Counted from the first letter of the stretch, positions 55,827 to 64,000 are shown. The stretch is 64,000 nt of DNA from Stutzerimonas azotifigens DSM 17556 (GCF_000425625.1 NZ_KE384410.1:193424-257423); one strand, 5' to 3'. The notes: generated from the sequence alone by a model not told the origin. Numbers and translations are program-made.

Positions 55827-55893
55827 GCTGGAGGCTGAAGGCTGGACGAGGCGGTGAGTGCATCCGCTTTTCGTCCAGCCTTCAGCCTCCAGC
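55827..55893. repeat. Perfect 23-bp heptad hairpin between accC and prmA
   Basis: The arms at 55827-55849 and 55871-55893 are exact reverse complements: GCTGGAG, then GCTGAAG, then GCTGGACGA, i.e. the first two heptads are swapped relative to the copy at 52143. The loop is 21 bp. On the minus strand the hairpin is followed by CATTTTTT, so it can act as an intrinsic terminator after accC. Confidence 0.95.
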
Positions 55894-55919
55894 GCTTTTG
55901 TCGTCTCCGTGAGAGGAGA

Positions 55920-57269
55920 TCAGTGCTTGTCCATACCCAGTTTCTTTTCCAGGTAGTGGATGTTCACGCCGCCCTTGCAGAAGCCTTCGTCGCGCACCAG
56001 GTCGCGGTGCAGCGGCGCGTTGGTCTTGATGCCGTCGACCACGATCTCGTCGAGGGCGTTGCGCATGCGCGCCATGGCCTCGTCGCGGCTGTTGCCGTAG
56101 GCGATGACCTTGCCGATCAGCGAGTCGTAGTTCGGCGGAACCGAGTAGCCGCTGTACAGGTGCGAATCGACGCGGATGCCGTTGCCGCCCGGGGCATGGA
56201 AGTGCTTGACCTTGCCGGGGCTCGGCATGAAGGTCTGCGGGTCCTCGGCGTTGATCCGGCACTCGAGCGCATGGCCGCGGACGACCACGTCTTCCTGCCT
56301 GATCGACAGCTTGTTGCCGGCGGCGATGCTGAGCATCTCCTTGACGATGTCGACACCGGTGACCATCTCGGTGACCGGGTGCTCGACCTGCACGCGGGTG
56401 TTCATCTCGATGAAGTAGAAGCGGCCGTCCTCGTAGAGGAACTCGAAGGTGCCGGCGCCGCGATAGCCGATCTCGACGCAGGCATCGACGCAGCGCTGCA
56501 GCACTTCGGCGCGGGCCTTTTCGTCGATCAGCGGGGCGGGGGCTTCCTCCAGCACCTTCTGGTGGCGACGCTGCAGCGAGCAGTCGCGGTCGTACAGGTG
56601 GATGGCGTTGCCCTGGCCATCGGAGAGTACCTGGACTTCCACGTGACGCGGGTTGCCGAGGAACTTCTCGAGGTAGACCATCGGGTTGCCGAAGGCCGCG
56701 CCGGCCTCGGTGCGGGTCAGCTTGGCCGACTTGATCAGGTCCTCTTCCTTGTGCACCACGCGCATGCCGCGTCCGCCGCCGCCGCCGGCGGCCTTGATGA
56801 TCACCGGATAGCCGACCTCGCGGGCGATCGCCAGCGCCGCCTCTTCGTCTTCCGGCAGCGGACCGTCGGAGCCCGGTACCACGGGTACGCCGGATTTGAT
56901 CATGGCGTTCTTGGCCGACACCTTGTCGCCCATCAGGCGAATGGTGTCGGCCTTCGGGCCGACGAAGGCGAAGCCGGATTTTTCCACCTGCTCGGCGAAA
57001 TCGGCATTCTCGGCGAGGAAGCCGTAGCCGGGGTGGATCGCGGTGGCGCCGGTGACTTCGGCGGCGGCGATGATCGACGGAATGTGCAGGTAGGACTGCG
57101 TCGCCAATGCCGGGCCGATGCACACGGATTCGTCGGCCAGCGCCAGATGCATCAGTTCGCGGTCGGCGGTGGAGTGCACCGCCACGGTCTTGATCCCCAG
57201 CTCCTTGCAGGCGCGCAGGATGCGAAGGGCGATCTCGCCGCGGTTGGCGATCAGAACTTTTTCCAACAT
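55920..57269 (-). CDS. accC: Biotin carboxylase subunit of acetyl-CoA carboxylase
   Basis: This 449-residue ATP-grasp enzyme carboxylates the biotin of AccB in the first step of fatty acid synthesis. [21 protein letters not shown] opens the protein, [16 protein letters not shown] is the glycine-rich ATP loop, and [16 protein letters not shown] carries the metal and bicarbonate residues. The ATG at 57269 is 17 bp after accB, so accBC is an operon. Confidence 0.99.
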   Translation of the reverse strand: MLEKVLIANRGEIALRILRACKELGIKTVAVHSTADRELMHLALADESVCIGPALATQSYLHIPSIIAAAEVTGATAIHPGYGFLAENADFAEQVEKSGFAFVGPKADTIRLMGDKVSAKNAMIKSGVPVVPGSDGPLPEDEEAALAIAREVGYPVIIKAAGGGGGRGMRVVHKEEDLIKSAKLTRTEAGAAFGNPMVYLEKFLGNPRHVEVQVLSDGQGNAIHLYDRDCSLQRRHQKVLEEAPAPLIDEKARAEVLQRCVDACVEIGYRGAGTFEFLYEDGRFYFIEMNTRVQVEHPVTEMVTGVDIVKEMLSIAAGNKLSIRQEDVVVRGHALECRINAEDPQTFMPSPGKVKHFHAPGGNGIRVDSHLYSGYSVPPNYDSLIGKVIAYGNSRDEAMARMRNALDEIVVDGIKTNAPLHRDLVRDEGFCKGGVNIHYLEKKLGMDKH

Positions 57270-57286
57270 CGCAGGCTCTCCGCGGT

Positions 57287-57742
57287 TCAGACGATGGTGA
57301 ACAGCGGCTGGTCGAACTCGACCGGCTGACCATTCTCCACGAGGATGGATTCGATGGTGCCGCCGGTTTCCGCTTCGATGTGGTTCATCATCTTCATGGC
57401 TTCGACGATGCACAGCACGTCGCCCTTCTTGACGGTCTGGCCGACTTCGACGAAGGCCTTGGCGGCCGGCGAGGAGGCGCGGTAGAAGGTGCCGACCATC
57501 GGCGAGCGAACCACGGTGCCGTTGAGCTTCGGCTGCTGCGGGGCGGCCTCGGCGGCGGCTGCCGGTGCGGCGGCCGGAGCCGGGGCGGGCGCCGGGGCCT
57601 GCGCGTAGATCGGCTGCGGCATGGCGGCCTGCTTGCTGTGGCGGCTGATGCGCACAGACTCTTCGCCTTCGTGGATCTCCAGCTCGTCGATACCCGACTC
57701 TTCCAACAGCTCGATCAGTTTCTTGACTTTGCGAATATCCAT
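57287..57742 (-). CDS. accB: Biotin carboxyl carrier protein AccB
   Basis: This 151-residue protein carries biotin on K117 in the EAMKM motif. The N-terminal region ([23 protein letters not shown]) binds AccC, an Ala/Pro linker spans ~48-70, and the biotinyl domain has the thumb-like insert [17 protein letters not shown]. It is first in accBC. Confidence 0.99.
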   Translation of the reverse strand: MDIRKVKKLIELLEESGIDELEIHEGEESVRISRHSKQAAMPQPIYAQAPAPAPAPAAAPAAAAEAAPQQPKLNGTVVRSPMVGTFYRASSPAAKAFVEVGQTVKKGDVLCIVEAMKMMNHIEAETGGTIESILVENGQPVEFDQPLFTIV

Positions 57743-57823
57743 GAAGCAATTACTCCGGTAGCTACTGATGTTGAGTGCTGCCTCCTGCCCGGCGGCGGTC
57801 GCGGGGCGACCGGCCTGCCGGCG

Positions 57824-58267
57824 TCAGGAAGCGGCGAGTTGTTCCAGGGCGGCCTCCAGCGCCAGGCGGTAGCCGCTGGCGCCCAAGCCGCAGATCACTC
57901 CCACCGCGACGTCGGAAAAATAGGAGTGATGACGGAAAGGCTCACGTTTGTGCACGTTCGACAGGTGCACTTCGATGAATGGGATGCTCACCGCCAGCAA
58001 CGCGTCACGTAGCGCGACGCTGGTGTGCGTGAAGGCGGCCGGATTGATGAGGATGAAATCGACGCCTTCGCTGCGTGCGGCGTGGATGCGCTCGATCAGC
58101 TCGTGCTCGGCGTTGGATTGCAGGTGCGCCAGCCGGTGGCCAGCGGCCTGGGCGCGTGCCTCCAGATCGCGGTTGATCTCGGCGAGTGTCGCGGCACCGT
58201 AGACACCCGGTTCGCGGGTGCCCAGCAGGTTGAGGTTGGGACCGTGCAGAACCAGAAGGTTGGCCAT
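57824..58267 (-). CDS. aroQ: Type II 3-dehydroquinate dehydratase
   Basis: This 147-residue dodecameric enzyme of the shikimate pathway converts 3-dehydroquinate to 3-dehydroshikimate. [20 protein letters not shown] contains the catalytic Arg and Tyr. [30 protein letters not shown] and [20 protein letters not shown] supply the remaining substrate-binding residues, including the catalytic His. It precedes accB at 81 bp, an arrangement conserved in Pseudomonas. Confidence 0.97.
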   Translation of the reverse strand: MANLLVLHGPNLNLLGTREPGVYGAATLAEINRDLEARAQAAGHRLAHLQSNAEHELIERIHAARSEGVDFILINPAAFTHTSVALRDALLAVSIPFIEVHLSNVHKREPFRHHSYFSDVAVGVICGLGASGYRLALEAALEQLAAS

Positions 58268-58406
58268 GGGGGTTCCTTCTTGTTGTCGAAAAGCGCCTGC
58301 GGCGGCGCGGAAAGTCGAGGACTATGCCGCAAGGCCGGGCTGACTGTCCAGTCATGCCCTGATCGACGGAAATGCCCGCATGATTTGTGACGTTCGTCGC
58401 GCCTGC

Positions 58407-60182
58407 TCAGAGCAGGCGCTCGATCTCGGCGAGGCGCTGGCGAAATGCCGGGGCGTCGATTTCGCCGACCACCCGCAGTTGCTCCAGCTCGCGGCCGCCG
58501 CGGTCGAAGAACTGGATCGCCGGCGGCCCGAACAGCCGGTAGCGATCCAGCAGCGCGCGTTGCGCGGCATTGCTGTCGGTGATGTCGAAGCGGATCAGGC
58601 GGTAGCCGGACAGGCTCGTGGCGATGTCCGCCTCGGCGAACACCTCGCGCTCGATCACCTTGCAGCTGATGCACCAGTCGGCGTACCAGTCCAGCACCAG
58701 TGGCTCGCCGGCGTTGCGCGCGGCGGCCAGTTGCGCGTCGAGCGCGGCGGGCGTATCGACGGTGACCCAGCTGTCCTGCGGCAGCGCGGCGGGGGCGCCG
58801 GCGCGCGCCATGGGCAGCGGCCGCAAGGGGTCCGAGCCGCCCTGCAGGGCACCCACCCAGGCGGCCAGGCCGTAGACCAGCAGGGCCAGCCCGGCGAGCT
58901 GGGCCAGGCGCGCCGGCGTGCGCTTGGGCACCAGTTCCAGCGCGCCGAGGAAGACCGCCACGCCCGCCGCCAGCAGGCCCCACAGCGCCAGCGCCAGCGG
59001 GCCGGGGAGCACGCGCTCGAGCATCCACACCGCCACCGCCAGCAAGAGCACGCCGAAGGCGTTGCGCACCGCCAGCATCCAGGGGCCGCTGCGTGGCAGC
59101 AGGGCCCCGCCGCCGGTGGCGAACAGCACCAGCGGCGCGCCCATGCCGAGCCCGAGCGCGAGCAGCTTCAGGCCGCCGCCGAGGGCGTCGCCGCTGGCGC
59201 TGATGTACAGCAGTGCGCCGGCCAGCGGGGCCGAGACGCAGGGCGAGACCAGCAGGCTGGACAGGGCGCCGAGCAGCGCGGCGCCGGTGAAGGAGCCGCC
59301 GCGGGTGCGCCCGGCCAGGCGGTCCAGCGGGCCGCTGAGGGCCTGCGGCAGGCGCAGCTCGAAGGCGCCGAACATGGCCAGCGCGAACAGCGCGAAGAAC
59401 AGCGCGAAGGGCACCAGCACCCAGGGCGCCTGCAGGCGCGCCTGCAGGTTCAGCTCCGCGCCGAACAGGCCCATCAGCGCCCCGAGCAGGGCGAAGCAGA
59501 GCGCCATCGGCACCACGTAGGCAAGCGACAGCGCCAGGCTGCGCATCCCGCCGACCTGGCCGCGCAGGACCACGCCGGAGAGGATCGGCAGCATCGGTAG
59601 CACGCAGGGGGTGAAGGTCAGGCCCAGTCCGGCGAGGAAGAACAGCGCCACCGAGCGCCAGTCGGGCGTCTGGCCGGCGCTCGCGGCGGGAGGCGCGCCG
59701 GAACCGGCGGTCGGCGCGGCGGCTCCGCCGAAGTTCAGGGTCTCGGTCTCGGGCGGATAGCACAGGCCCTTGTCGGCGCAGCCCTGGTAGGTCACGCGCA
59801 GGTCGAACGGCTTGTTCGCGGGGTTGGCGACTGGCAGGCGCACGTCCAGCACGCCGTAGTAGACCTCGACGTCGCCGAAGTACTCGTCGGTCTTGTGCTC
59901 GCCGTCCGGTAGCTCGGCTGCGCCCAGGGCCACCTCGGCGTCGGAGGCGGCAAACTGGAAGCGGTGGCGGTACAGGTAGTAGCCGTCTGCGGCGACGAAG
60001 CGCAGGGTCAGTTGTTCGGGGCCGCTTTCCACGACGCTCAGGCGGAAGGCTTCGCGGACCGGCAGGAAGTCACTGCTGTTGTTCAGCGGTGCGCCCAGCG
60101 CCGGGGCGGGGCGGCTGTCGAACAGCCCCGCGGTCGCGGGCAGGGTGAACAGCAGCAGGATGAGGATCAGCAGGCGTGGCAT
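58407..60182 (-). CDS. dsbD: Thiol:disulfide interchange protein DsbD
   Basis: This 591-residue inner-membrane reductase moves electrons from cytoplasmic thioredoxin to periplasmic DsbC/DsbG and cytochrome maturation. It has three parts: a periplasmic N-terminal domain with the cysteine pair in YQGCADKGLCYPP; an eight-helix membrane domain starting VALFFLAGLGLTFTPCVLPM, with its second Cys in SLLVSPCVSAP; and a C-terminal thioredoxin domain with C504-I-S-C507 (WYADWCISCK). The start at 60182 gives an immediate signal peptide (MPRLLILILLLFTLPATAG). Confidence 0.96.
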   Translation of the reverse strand: MPRLLILILLLFTLPATAGLFDSRPAPALGAPLNNSSDFLPVREAFRLSVVESGPEQLTLRFVAADGYYLYRHRFQFAASDAEVALGAAELPDGEHKTDEYFGDVEVYYGVLDVRLPVANPANKPFDLRVTYQGCADKGLCYPPETETLNFGGAAAPTAGSGAPPAASAGQTPDWRSVALFFLAGLGLTFTPCVLPMLPILSGVVLRGQVGGMRSLALSLAYVVPMALCFALLGALMGLFGAELNLQARLQAPWVLVPFALFFALFALAMFGAFELRLPQALSGPLDRLAGRTRGGSFTGAALLGALSSLLVSPCVSAPLAGALLYISASGDALGGGLKLLALGLGMGAPLVLFATGGGALLPRSGPWMLAVRNAFGVLLLAVAVWMLERVLPGPLALALWGLLAAGVAVFLGALELVPKRTPARLAQLAGLALLVYGLAAWVGALQGGSDPLRPLPMARAGAPAALPQDSWVTVDTPAALDAQLAAARNAGEPLVLDWYADWCISCKVIEREVFAEADIATSLSGYRLIRFDITDSNAAQRALLDRYRLFGPPAIQFFDRGGRELEQLRVVGEIDAPAFRQRLAEIERLL

Positions 60183-60241
60183 GACGGACTCGCAATCGGC
60201 ATGCGCGCATGTTAGCGGACGCGCGCCGCCTCGGGGACGGT

Positions 60242-60565
60242 TCAAGTGTCGCGGGCGTTTGCCGGTAGCAGGCGGATGGCGCCGTCTCGCTCTTCGACCG
60301 CCAGCGGTTGCAGGAACCGGCCGCTGCAGGGGCCTGCGACACACTCACCCGACTCGATCAGGAACAGGGCACCGTGGGTCGCGCACTGGATCAGGCTGCC
60401 GCTCTCGTCGAGAAAGCGATCAGCCTGCCACTCGAGCGGGACGTTACGATGCGGGCAGCGGTTGAGATAGGCGTAGACACGGCCGGCCCGGCGCACCAGC
60501 AGCACGTGCCGGTAGCCGCGGCTGTGTCCTTCCGGAAGTTCGTTGGACTCGCAGAGATGGGTCAT
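60242..60565 (-). CDS. Small Rieske [2Fe-2S] protein
   Basis: This 107-residue protein has the Rieske cluster ligands: C37 and H39 in RCPHRNVPL, and C61 and H64 in CATHGALF. It has no signal peptide or membrane helix, so it is a cytosolic ferredoxin-like electron carrier. The partner oxygenase or reductase is not evident nearby. It is 59 bp upstream of dsbD in the same direction. Confidence 0.85.
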   Translation of the reverse strand: MTHLCESNELPEGHSRGYRHVLLVRRAGRVYAYLNRCPHRNVPLEWQADRFLDESGSLIQCATHGALFLIESGECVAGPCSGRFLQPLAVEERDGAIRLLPANARDT

Positions 60566-60715
60566 GGGGCCTCCGGGTGGCGATTATCGCTGCGCCGGTC
60601 ATGGATGCAACGCTGGTGCGATCCGTGGTGGCTCCGGTGAGACCGGCCTTTTATGCTCATCGCGTCGCCATCGACCGTCCGCCGGTCCCCGATTTCACTC
60701 GCCAAGGTCATCGTC

Positions 60716-61621
60716 ATGCGCATCTGGCTGCTGCTCCCCCTGATCCTGCTCGCGGCTTGCAGCCGCATGCCCGTCGCGCCCGAGCCGATATCGGAGCCGG
60801 CGAGCGGGCGGATCGTCGAGTTGTCGACCGGCCGGCATCTATCCCCGACCGAGCTCGTCGAGCGGCTGGGCCGCCGCGAACGGGTGCTGATCGGCGAGCG
60901 CCACGACAACCCGGCCCACCACCGGATCGAGCGTTGGCTGCTGCAGGCGGTCGATCGCCGGGCCGAAGCGCCGGCGCTGCTGCTGGAAATGCTCGACCCT
61001 GGCCAGCAGCCCCGCGTTGACGCGGTCCGCCAGGCGTTGCGCGACGGGCGCCCGGTGGACGACCTGCCGGCCGCGCTCGGCTGGCAGCCGGGCTGGGACT
61101 GGGGGCTCTACGGTGAACTGCTGGCCCAGGCAGTGGCGCGTCCGGCGCCGCTGCTGTCGGCCAACCTGACCCGCGAGGATATCCGTCGCATCTACCGCTC
61201 GGCGCCGCGGTTGCCGGCGGGGCGGTCGACCGACGAGGCGGTGCAGGCGCAACTGGCCGAACATATCCGCGCGGCTCACTGTGACCTGCTGCCGGCCGAG
61301 CAGCTGCCGGCCATGCTGGCGGTGCAGCAGCAGCGCGACCGGCGGATGGCCGAGCGCCTGCTGGCGGCGTCGGCGCCGGCCTGGCTGATGGCCGGGGCCT
61401 ATCACGTTCGCCGCGACCTGGGGGTGCCACTGCACCTGGCAGATCTCGGCGGCGCCGAACAGGCCGCGGTGCTGGTGCTGGCCGAGGAAGGCGAGGCGGT
61501 CGAGGCCGGCCAGGCGGACTATGTCTGGTTCACTCCGGCGCAGCCGCAGGTCGATCACTGTGCGGCGCTGCGCGATGAGCAGGCAAAAAAAGACCCGGCA
61601 GAGCCGGGTCAAAAACCGTGA
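60716..61621 (+). CDS. ChaN-family (DUF399) heme-associated lipoprotein
   Basis: This 301-residue lipoprotein has its lipobox cysteine at C15 (LLAACSR). The ChaN domain is marked by VLIGERHDNPAHHRIE and PAWLMAGAYHVRRDLGVPLHL. Campylobacter ChaN binds heme and is linked to iron uptake. In P. aeruginosa a similar gene (phuW) lies beside prrF. The last dozen codons coincide with the terminator stem of the opposite-strand PrrF RNA. Iron or heme control is therefore likely but no Fur box is visible at its own start. Confidence 0.85.
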   Translation: MRIWLLLPLILLAACSRMPVAPEPISEPASGRIVELSTGRHLSPTELVERLGRRERVLIGERHDNPAHHRIERWLLQAVDRRAEAPALLLEMLDPGQQPRVDAVRQALRDGRPVDDLPAALGWQPGWDWGLYGELLAQAVARPAPLLSANLTREDIRRIYRSAPRLPAGRSTDEAVQAQLAEHIRAAHCDLLPAEQLPAMLAVQQQRDRRMAERLLAASAPAWLMAGAYHVRRDLGVPLHLADLGGAEQAAVLVLAEEGEAVEAGQADYVWFTPAQPQVDHCAALRDEQAKKDPAEPGQKP

Positions 61622-61696
61622 TTAGCCTGATGAGGAGATAACCTGAAAGTCCGACTGCCTGGGCTTTCAAATTACCGCTGATCTCGCGACCAGCTG
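61585..61696 (-). ncRNA. prrF: PrrF-type Fur-regulated small RNA
   Basis: On the minus strand the sequence runs from about 61696: AGCTGGTCGCGAGATCAGC, then the target-pairing core GGTTATCTCCTCATCAGGCT, then AATCACGGTTTTTGACCCGG. It ends in a GACCCGGC/GCCGGGTC terminator followed by seven T. This matches P. aeruginosa PrrF1/PrrF2 as I know them, in order and length (~112 nt). PrrF is made when iron is scarce and, with Hfq, represses iron-storage and TCA-cycle mRNAs. Only one copy is present here. Confidence 0.93.
61586..61610 (-). terminator. Terminator of prrF (inside ChaN-like gene end)
   Basis: Perfect 8-bp stem GACCCGGC/GCCGGGTC with loop AGA on the plus strand; the minus strand continues as TTTTTTTGCC. 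It may also stop read-through from the cbpA-like gene. Confidence 0.9.
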
Positions 61697-61701
61697 AGTT
61701 C

Positions 61702-61730
61702 AATAATAACGATTCTCATTTCCCTGTCAA
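61702..61730 (-). promoter_or_regulatory. prrF promoter with overlapping Fur box
   Basis: On the minus strand a perfect TTGACA -35 (61730-61725) and TATTAT -10 (61708-61703) are spaced 16 bp apart. Between and over them lies AATGAGAATCGTTATTATT (61720-61702), which matches the 19-bp Fur consensus at 11 positions, including the TGAGAAT-type half-site. Fe-Fur binding would block the promoter directly. Confidence 0.88.
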
Positions 61731-61759
61731 CGGCCATGCTCGCGAAATTTTGCCGTTCG

Positions 61760-62560
61760 TCAGGCGGTGAGCGACAGGCGCAACTGGGTGACTTCCCGAT
61801 TGAGCAGGCCGATGCGCCGCGCCATGCTTTCCACCAGGCTGTGAGCGATGCGCGGGTTGTTCTGCATCAGGCCGAGGAACTGGTCCTTCGGAATGACCAT
61901 CACCGTGCAGGGCTCGCTGGCGATCACGCTGGCGCTGCGCCTTTCGCCGGTGAACAACGCCATGGCACCGAAGATTTCGTCCTTCTGCACGTCGCCGACC
62001 TTCTGGCCGTCGACGAAGGCGCCGGCCTGTCCGTCGATGATGATGAAGACATCGTCGGCCTCGTCGCCCTGGCGGATCAGCTCGGCACCTGGGGCGAAAT
62101 GCTGGAAGCCGGTCGCCGGGCGGATTTCCGGCTGCTTGAGGCGCACCAGCGCGTCGGCCAGCAGGGCGGTGTGCCCGCCGAGGTACTGCACGAGCAGTTC
62201 CTGGCGCGCCTCGTCGGCGTGGATGTGGCGCAGCAGCGCCGAGCGCGAGTAGGGCACCAGCACCAGGGGCTCGTCGCTGCGGTAACGGCAGGCCGGCAGC
62301 TCGGCGTTGCGGCTGAGGCCGAGCAGATCGCCCTCCTGCAGATAGAAGAGGGGGCGATCCTGGACCAGCGCATGGACCAGGCCGCTTTCGATCAGGAACA
62401 GTTGCCCTTCGGGCAGGTGCGCGCCCAGGTCTTCCTCGACCTCGTCCAGGCGCAAGGGCTCGCCGCAGGGGGCAAGCCCTTCGAGCAGCTGGCACGGCAC
62501 GCTCTGCAGCAGGTTGGTCAGTTGATCGGCGTAGGCCGGTTGCTCTCCGAGCAAATACAT
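61760..62560 (-). CDS. cbpA: Cyclic-nucleotide-binding-domain protein, CbpA-like
   Basis: This is a 266-residue protein. The N-terminal ~140 residues resemble a degenerate cNMP-like beta-roll (PCQLLEGLAPCGEPLRLDE). The C-terminal part (FQHFAPGAELIRQGDEADDVFIIIDG) is a canonical cNMP-binding fold, with the phosphate-binding cassette GAMALFTGERRSASV including the conserved Arg. There is no helix-turn-helix or output domain. P. aeruginosa PA4704 (CbpA, a cAMP-binding protein under Vfr control) sits next to prrF in the same way, so orthology is likely. Confidence 0.85.
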   Translation of the reverse strand: MYLLGEQPAYADQLTNLLQSVPCQLLEGLAPCGEPLRLDEVEEDLGAHLPEGQLFLIESGLVHALVQDRPLFYLQEGDLLGLSRNAELPACRYRSDEPLVLVPYSRSALLRHIHADEARQELLVQYLGGHTALLADALVRLKQPEIRPATGFQHFAPGAELIRQGDEADDVFIIIDGQAGAFVDGQKVGDVQKDEIFGAMALFTGERRSASVIASEPCTVMVIPKDQFLGLMQNNPRIAHSLVESMARRIGLLNREVTQLRLSLTA

Positions 62561-62652
62561 GGGGGTTCGTCCTTTGCAGCCGCGCGGGCGGTTTTTCGCA
62601 CGATATGCCGCCGCGCCGGGTAGCGTAAATCGTCACCGCGAGAGGTTGTGAG

Positions 62653-62925
62653 CTAGCTCCGGTTGCGCGTGCCGATGCTGTCGAAGCGGGCGTCGAGCTC
62701 CTGCTTGAGCGCGCAGGGCAGGTCCTGCCAGGGCACGTCGAGCAGCGCTCCCTCGATGGCGTAGAGCAGCACCCGCGAGGCCGCGAAGCCGCGCCGCCTG
62801 ACCTCGTGGTAGGCGCCGACGGAACCGAGCCGCCGCAGGTCCTCGGCGGTGTGGATGCCGGATGCGTGCAGCCACTGGGCCGAGGTCTTGCCGAGGTTGC
62901 GCAGGCCGAGCAGTTCGTCGTGCAT
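62653..62925 (-). CDS. TfoX C-terminal-domain protein
   Basis: This 90-residue protein is made entirely of a TfoX/Sxy C-terminal (helix-hairpin-helix-like) domain: LGLRNLGKTSAQWLHASGIH, then TAEDLRRLGSVGAYHEVR. It lacks the N-terminal TfoX domain, so it is not a full competence regulator. The function is unknown. The ATG at 62925 has GGGAGG upstream. The gene is 14 bp downstream of the methyltransferase gene, probably one transcript. Confidence 0.85.
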   Translation of the reverse strand: MHDELLGLRNLGKTSAQWLHASGIHTAEDLRRLGSVGAYHEVRRRGFAASRVLLYAIEGALLDVPWQDLPCALKQELDARFDSIGTRNRS

Positions 62926-62939
62926 GATGCCTCCCGCTG

Positions 62940-63692
62940 TCAGGGCACCGGCCGGCCGGCGATGAAATGGAGGGGCCAGCGCGCCTGATGCAGCCGCTCT
63001 GGATCGCCCCAGGTGGCGCGCAGGCGCGGCTCCAGTTCGGCCAGCGGATCGCGCGCATGCTGCCGTGACCAGCGCTCGACCGCCGACCAGGTGCGCAGAT
63101 AGCCGAGCAGGTGCTCGAGTCGCCAGTCGGCGGTGATGGCGAATTGCGGCACCGGCAGGCGCTGGAAGGGTGGGGTCAGGTCGCGATAGCCGGCATCGAC
63201 GCTCGCGCGCCCCTCGGGCCAGTAGCCGGCGAGCGTGACGCCGTGCAGCTCGGCGACCAGCGCGTCGATTGGCGGCGACAGGCTGACCAGGCTGTAGCAC
63301 CAGGCGCAGAACAACCCGCCGGGGGCCATCACGCGCTCGGCTTCGGCGAAGAATTCCGGCGTGGCGAACCAGTGCAGGGCCTGGGCGACCACGACCAGGT
63401 CGGCCGATCGCGCTGCGAGCGGCAGGCGTTCGGCGTCGGCGGCGATGGGGTGCATGCCCGTCCAGGGCCGGGCGGCCCGCAGCTGCGCCTCGCTGGCGTC
63501 GCACGCCAGGACCTGTTCGAAATGCCGCGTCAGCGGCCGGCTGGCCTGGCCGCTGCCGGCGGCGATGTCGAGCGCGCGCCGATGCGTGCGGCACTGCGCG
63601 GCGAGCCAGTCGAAAAGCGGGGCGGGATAGCGCGGACGGAACTGGGCGTAGCCGTCGGCCCGTGCCGAGAACAACTGGCTGACCTCACCCAT
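62940..63692 (-). CDS. Class I SAM-dependent methyltransferase
   Basis: This 250-residue protein has a Rossmann-type methyltransferase core. Motif I is ALDIAAGSGQASRPL, the acidic post-I residue is in VLACDASEAQL, and motif IV is ADLVVVAQALHWF. The QALHWF segment is typical of the trans-aconitate/YafE-like methyltransferase group. The substrate is not known. It lies upstream of the TfoX-domain gene. Confidence 0.88.
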   Translation of the reverse strand: MGEVSQLFSARADGYAQFRPRYPAPLFDWLAAQCRTHRRALDIAAGSGQASRPLTRHFEQVLACDASEAQLRAARPWTGMHPIAADAERLPLAARSADLVVVAQALHWFATPEFFAEAERVMAPGGLFCAWCYSLVSLSPPIDALVAELHGVTLAGYWPEGRASVDAGYRDLTPPFQRLPVPQFAITADWRLEHLLGYLRTWSAVERWSRQHARDPLAELEPRLRATWGDPERLHQARWPLHFIAGRPVP

Positions 63693-63757
63693 GTCGGATG
63701 CGACCGCTTGCGCGAAGGAATGGGCCGGGCATGTGCCCTCCGGGCTCGTTTCCCGGC

Positions 63758-63797
63758 AAGTATAGAAGGGCTGCGGGCGCTTGCCGGCGCGCAGCCC
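63758..63797 (-). terminator. Hairpin after the kinase/ATPase gene
   Basis: The stem GGGCTGC/GCAGCCC (63768-63797) has a 16-nt inner region. On the minus strand TTCTATACTT follows. It begins 6 bp after the stop of the gene at 63804. Confidence 0.5.
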
Positions 63798-63803
63798 GTT
63801 TCG

Positions 63804-64000
63804 TCAGAACCCCGGCAGGCGCTGGCGGATGCCGGCGACCAACTCGTCGACGCTGACCATCTGGTGGGTGTCGATGCGTACGCTGTGGATCTGCTCTTCC
63901 CCGCTCAGCGGTTCGCGGCTCGCCTGCTGTGCCTGCACGACTTCCAGGGTGGCGTCGGAGGGATCGTCGCCGGCGGCCTGGCGCTCGGCCAGCCACTGCC
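63804..64000 (-). CDS. C-terminal end of aminoglycoside-phosphotransferase/AAA ATPase-like protein (partial)
   Basis: The last 65 codons of a minus-strand gene run off the window end. The text WLAERQAAGDDPSDATLEVV, then SREPLSGEEQIHSVRIDT, resembles the end of bifunctional APH-like kinase/P-loop ATPase proteins (the ATPase half usually ends with SDA-x-LEVL...EPL...E). No catalytic motif lies in the visible part, so this rests on that C-terminal pattern only. Confidence 0.6.
   Translation of the reverse strand, partial: QWLAERQAAGDDPSDATLEVVQAQQASREPLSGEEQIHSVRIDTHQMVSVDELVAGIRQRLPGF

Overview
This is a high-GC window with the gene content and order of a Pseudomonas (sensu lato) chromosome. 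The blocks recognised from memory of P. aeruginosa are pilA/pilBCD-coaE-yacG, rplM-rpsI-petABC-sspAB, the complete mra/dcw division and cell-wall cluster through lpxC, accBC-prmA-dusB-fis-purHD-retS, and prrF beside a cbpA-like gene. These blocks are joined differently from P. aeruginosa and are separated by repeat-rich spacers. I cannot assign a species; a stutzeri- or mendocina-like lineage is only a guess.

Layout: 1-309 is the end of an APS kinase gene. At 406-1016 lies a VapC-type toxin with a damaged antitoxin. At 1411-5858 is the type IV pilus locus: pilA with a sigma-54 promoter, divergent from pilBCD. At 6367-7172 are coaE and yacG, then about 0.8 kb of repeats. A permease and an aldo/keto reductase (7990-9789, minus strand) precede rplM-rpsI, petABC and sspAB (10103-14954). 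A minus-strand run follows (BON lipoprotein, SIS isomerase, YraN, LpoA-like; 15435-18824), then rsmI, the RNase P RNA and the mra/dcw cluster (20804-38540). That cluster is one tightly overlapping plus-strand run of 16 genes behind a promoter with MraZ boxes.

From 38.5 to 46.2 kb the content is accessory-like: an approximately 500-bp hairpin-bounded non-coding element, a DpsL-like ferritin, a Rho_N-domain protein, an orphan rmlD, an AEC transporter, a 28-residue membrane microprotein candidate, two multi-pass membrane proteins and a CYP152-type P450 peroxygenase. From 46.2 to 60.6 kb almost everything is on the minus strand: retS, purD, purH, fis, dusB, a zinc-ribbon protein, prmA, accC, accB, aroQ, dsbD and a small Rieske protein. 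The end holds a ChaN-like lipoprotein convergent with a cbpA-like gene, with a PrrF-type Fur-regulated small RNA between them. After that come a TfoX C-terminal-domain gene, a methyltransferase and the end of a kinase/ATPase gene.

The most unusual structure is a family of hairpins built from a GCTGRAG heptad in at least three spacers of the accC-purD run, plus a pure tandem array of the same heptad at 7935-7990. Two of the hairpins have perfect 23-bp arms whose sequences differ from each other but remain exactly matched within each copy. Other points of interest are the structured rplM leader with a duplicated CCTAG-loop hairpin, prrF running antisense into the 3' end of the ChaN-like gene, and a fatty-acid-peroxygenase-type P450.
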